Assembly (NCBI GenBank): GCA_946539445.1 | Contig: CAMNHK010000011.1 | Coordinates: 1 to 42,792 of the forward strand | Length of the DNA stretch: 42,792 nt | Reading direction: 5' to 3' | Source of the DNA: an uncultured Caryophanales bacterium | GTDB taxonomy: Bacteria; Bacillota_I; Bacilli_A; RF39; UBA660 | Shown here: in pieces, positions 41,437 through 42,792 of the stretch | Layout of the letters: every line of letters starts with the position of its first letter | How positions within the stretch are numbered: position 1 is the stretch's first letter | Program-made: the position numbers and the translations under genes | The notes under the pieces: model-generated | Seen by the model: only the letters and a program-made list of their open reading frames with translations | The model's database searches: none | What the model was told of the DNA's origin: nothing

Positions 41437-41445
41437 ATTATACCA
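41437..41445 (-). promoter_or_regulatory. Extended -10 promoter of the SDR gene
   Basis: The minus strand reads TGG followed by TATAAT (41437-41442), giving a transcription start near 41430 and a leader of about 16 bases. Confidence 0.55.
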
Positions 41446-41510
41446 AAGTATTCCCTATATTTCCACCCAAAAATATATGGTTTTTGTTGATTATTTCTTG
41501 TTTTTATACA

Positions 41511-41534
41511 AAAAAAAGGGATGCAAGCATCCTC
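41511..41534 (-). terminator. Terminator after rplQ
   Basis: A 6-bp stem (41519-41524 with 41527-41532) closed by two bases, then a T run on the minus strand. It ends the ribosomal protein-alpha operon. Confidence 0.8.
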
Positions 41535-41936
41535 TTATTTTTCTTTCTTAGAAGCCTTTTTTGCAGGTTTCTTTTCTTCTTCTGGTTTAGCCTCATCTAC
41601 TAATTTTAAAATAACCATTAAAGAGTTGTCTCCACGTCTTTCTGCTAATTTTAAAATTTGTGTATATCCACCTTCACGATTTTCATAACGTTTTGCTAAA
41701 TCATTGAATATTTTATCAACAGTAGCTGCATCGTTATGTAAGAAAGCTAAAGCTTTACGACGAGAAACTAAATCTCCTTTTTTTCCGTAAGTAATCATTT
41801 TATCAACGAATTTACGTACTTCTTTTGCTCTAGTGTCAGTAGTGGTAATACTTTCGCTATTAACTACTTGTTTTGTTAAAGTAGCTAACATACTTCTTCT
41901 ATGTTTATTATCTCTACCTAATTTTCTGTATGCCAT
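41535..41936 (-). CDS. rplQ: Large ribosomal subunit protein bL17
   Basis: A 133-residue ribosomal protein L17: [20 protein letters not shown] at the start, [20 protein letters not shown], and [19 protein letters not shown] near the end. A short Lys/Glu/Ala-rich tail of about 15 residues extends past the usual C-terminus. AAGGAGG gives the start, 15 bases after rpoA. Confidence 0.98.
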   Translation of the reverse strand: MAYRKLGRDNKHRRSMLATLTKQVVNSESITTTDTRAKEVRKFVDKMITYGKKGDLVSRRKALAFLHNDAATVDKIFNDLAKRYENREGGYTQILKLAERRGDNSLMVILKLVDEAKPEEEKKPAKKASKKEK

Positions 41937-41951
41937 AGTTATTTCCTCCTT

Positions 41952-42792
41952 TTAATCATCATCACGTAAGATTAAACCCATATCTCTGATTTTGTCTAAA
42001 ACTTCTTTTAATGACTTTTTACCTAAGTTACGGATTTTCATCATATCTGATTCACTCTTGTTAACAAGATCTTGTAATGTATGAATTCCTGCTCTCTTTA
42101 AGCAGTTATAAGCTCTTACTGAGAAGTCTAAATCTTCAATTGAAGTTTCTAATGCTTTGACTTTTGGATCTTCTGTTTTCTCAATCATCATTCCACTTAC
42201 GTCAGCGATTGCTGATAAATCCGTAACGATTTCTAAGTGTTCAATTAAGATACGAGATGCTAAAGCAATTGCTTCTTCTGGTTTGATAGAACCATTGGTC
42301 CATACATCCATAATTAATTTATCATAACTTTCATCTTGTCCTACACGAGCGTTTCCAACTTCATATGAAACTCTTTCGATAGGAGAATATAGAGAATCAA
42401 TAGCAATTTCTCCAACTTTCTTGATGTCATGAATCTTTTTATTGTCTTCGCTTCTAACATATCCACGTCCGTTTGTAACGGTCATTTCCATATTGAAAGT
42501 AGCTCCCTTTGATAAATGACAAATAACTTTATCTGGATTAATTACTTCAATATCTGCATCGTGTTCAATATCACCAGCAGTTACTTCTCCTTCTTTGTTT
42601 GTATTAATACGTACAACTTTTGCTTCATTTGAATGATTCTTAAATACAATTCCTTTTAAATTTAAAATAATCGTAGTAACGTCTTCATATACTCCATCCA
42701 TTGTTTGGAATTCATGAAGAACACCATCAATTTTAATACTACTAATAGCACTTCCTGGAAGAGATGATAACATAACTCTTCTTAAAGCATTA
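41952..42792 (-). CDS. rpoA: RNA polymerase alpha subunit, 5' end outside window
   Basis: The C-terminal 279 residues or so of the alpha subunit. The frame runs off the window edge; the first visible residues, NALRRVMLSSLPGSAI, belong to the N-terminal dimerisation domain, so about 35-40 residues are missing. The internal ATG at 42773 is not the start. The N-terminal domain, the linker, and the C-terminal domain (IEDLDFSVRAYNCLKRAGI, then RNLGKKSLKEVLDKI) are all present. Confidence 0.97.
   Translation of the reverse strand, partial: NALRRVMLSSLPGSAISSIKIDGVLHEFQTMDGVYEDVTTIILNLKGIVFKNHSNEAKVVRINTNKEGEVTAGDIEHDADIEVINPDKVICHLSKGATFNMEMTVTNGRGYVRSEDNKKIHDIKKVGEIAIDSLYSPIERVSYEVGNARVGQDESYDKLIMDVWTNGSIKPEEAIALASRILIEHLEIVTDLSAIADVSGMMIEKTEDPKVKALETSIEDLDFSVRAYNCLKRAGIHTLQDLVNKSESDMMKIRNLGKKSLKEVLDKIRDMGLILRDDD

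Overview
The window is a strongly AT-rich, gene-dense bacterial chromosome segment with the standard genetic code (TGA is used as a stop, for example after the gene at 28413-28631). The order of rpoA, rplQ, two ecfA-type ABC ATPases, truA, rplM and rpsI, the Gram-positive style Shine-Dalgarno sites, the EssC-type (T7SSb) secretion ATPase, a SipW-like signal peptidase and the lack of outer-membrane genes point to a low-GC Bacillota, probably class Bacilli. An uncultured gut lineage near RF39/Erysipelotrichales would fit, but that is inference; no database search was run. I see no rRNA, tRNA, CRISPR array, insertion sequence or prophage. No gene-free stretch exceeds 300 bases; the longest is the divergent promoter region at 33483-33636.

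Layout. 1-8131: housekeeping and membrane genes (an MgtA-type P-ATPase, a transglutaminase-like protein, mutY, a DUF4272 membrane protein, a DMT transporter, a zinc-ribbon membrane protein). 8200-13837, minus strand: a surface-fibre operon with a TasA/camelysin-like secreted subunit, a polytopic SipW-like signal peptidase, a DUF5305 membrane protein, a large exported protein with a fibronectin-like and a Hint self-processing domain, then a lipoprotein. 13940-15139: a divergent HTH-like/vWA gene pair. 15201-19343: a membrane protein, an aquaporin, a tail-anchored nucleotidyltransferase, a PflX-type radical SAM protein and a membrane-bound thioredoxin-like protein. 19365-20402: a LysM amidase. 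20473-25980, minus strand: a tight six-gene operon of a WXG-NlpC/P60 hydrolase, an Abi/HEPN protein, an HtrA protease, a zinc-ribbon membrane protein, a TPM-domain protein and a small coiled-coil membrane protein. 26121-28194, plus strand: a zinc-phospholipase-C-like protein and a SpoIID-like protein that has lost its catalytic motif. 28202-33482, minus strand: a compact type VII secretion module (EssC, an EsaB/YukD-like protein, two small helical proteins). 33637-36007: a hypothetical gene, a ZIP transporter, an FNT-like channel and a second hypothetical gene. 36152-42792, minus strand: rpoA (cut by the window edge), rplQ, an SDR, ecfA1-like and ecfA2-like genes, truA, two unknown genes, rplM and rpsI.

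How they fit together. Three blocks concern the cell surface. The fibre operon carries its own signal peptidase. The T7SS ATPase module lies close to an operon whose first gene encodes a signal-peptide-free cell-wall hydrolase with a WXG-type N-terminus, a likely T7SS substrate. The amidase, HtrA and TPM proteins also belong to envelope biology. The ribosomal block keeps the usual Bacillota order but lacks ecfT, and its two EcfA-like ATPases have each lost different catalytic residues.

Most promising for novelty: the Hint-containing fibre operon, the complementary degenerate EcfA pair without EcfT, the WXG-hydrolase/Abi/HtrA operon beside the T7SS, and the SpoIID-like protein without its active-site motif.
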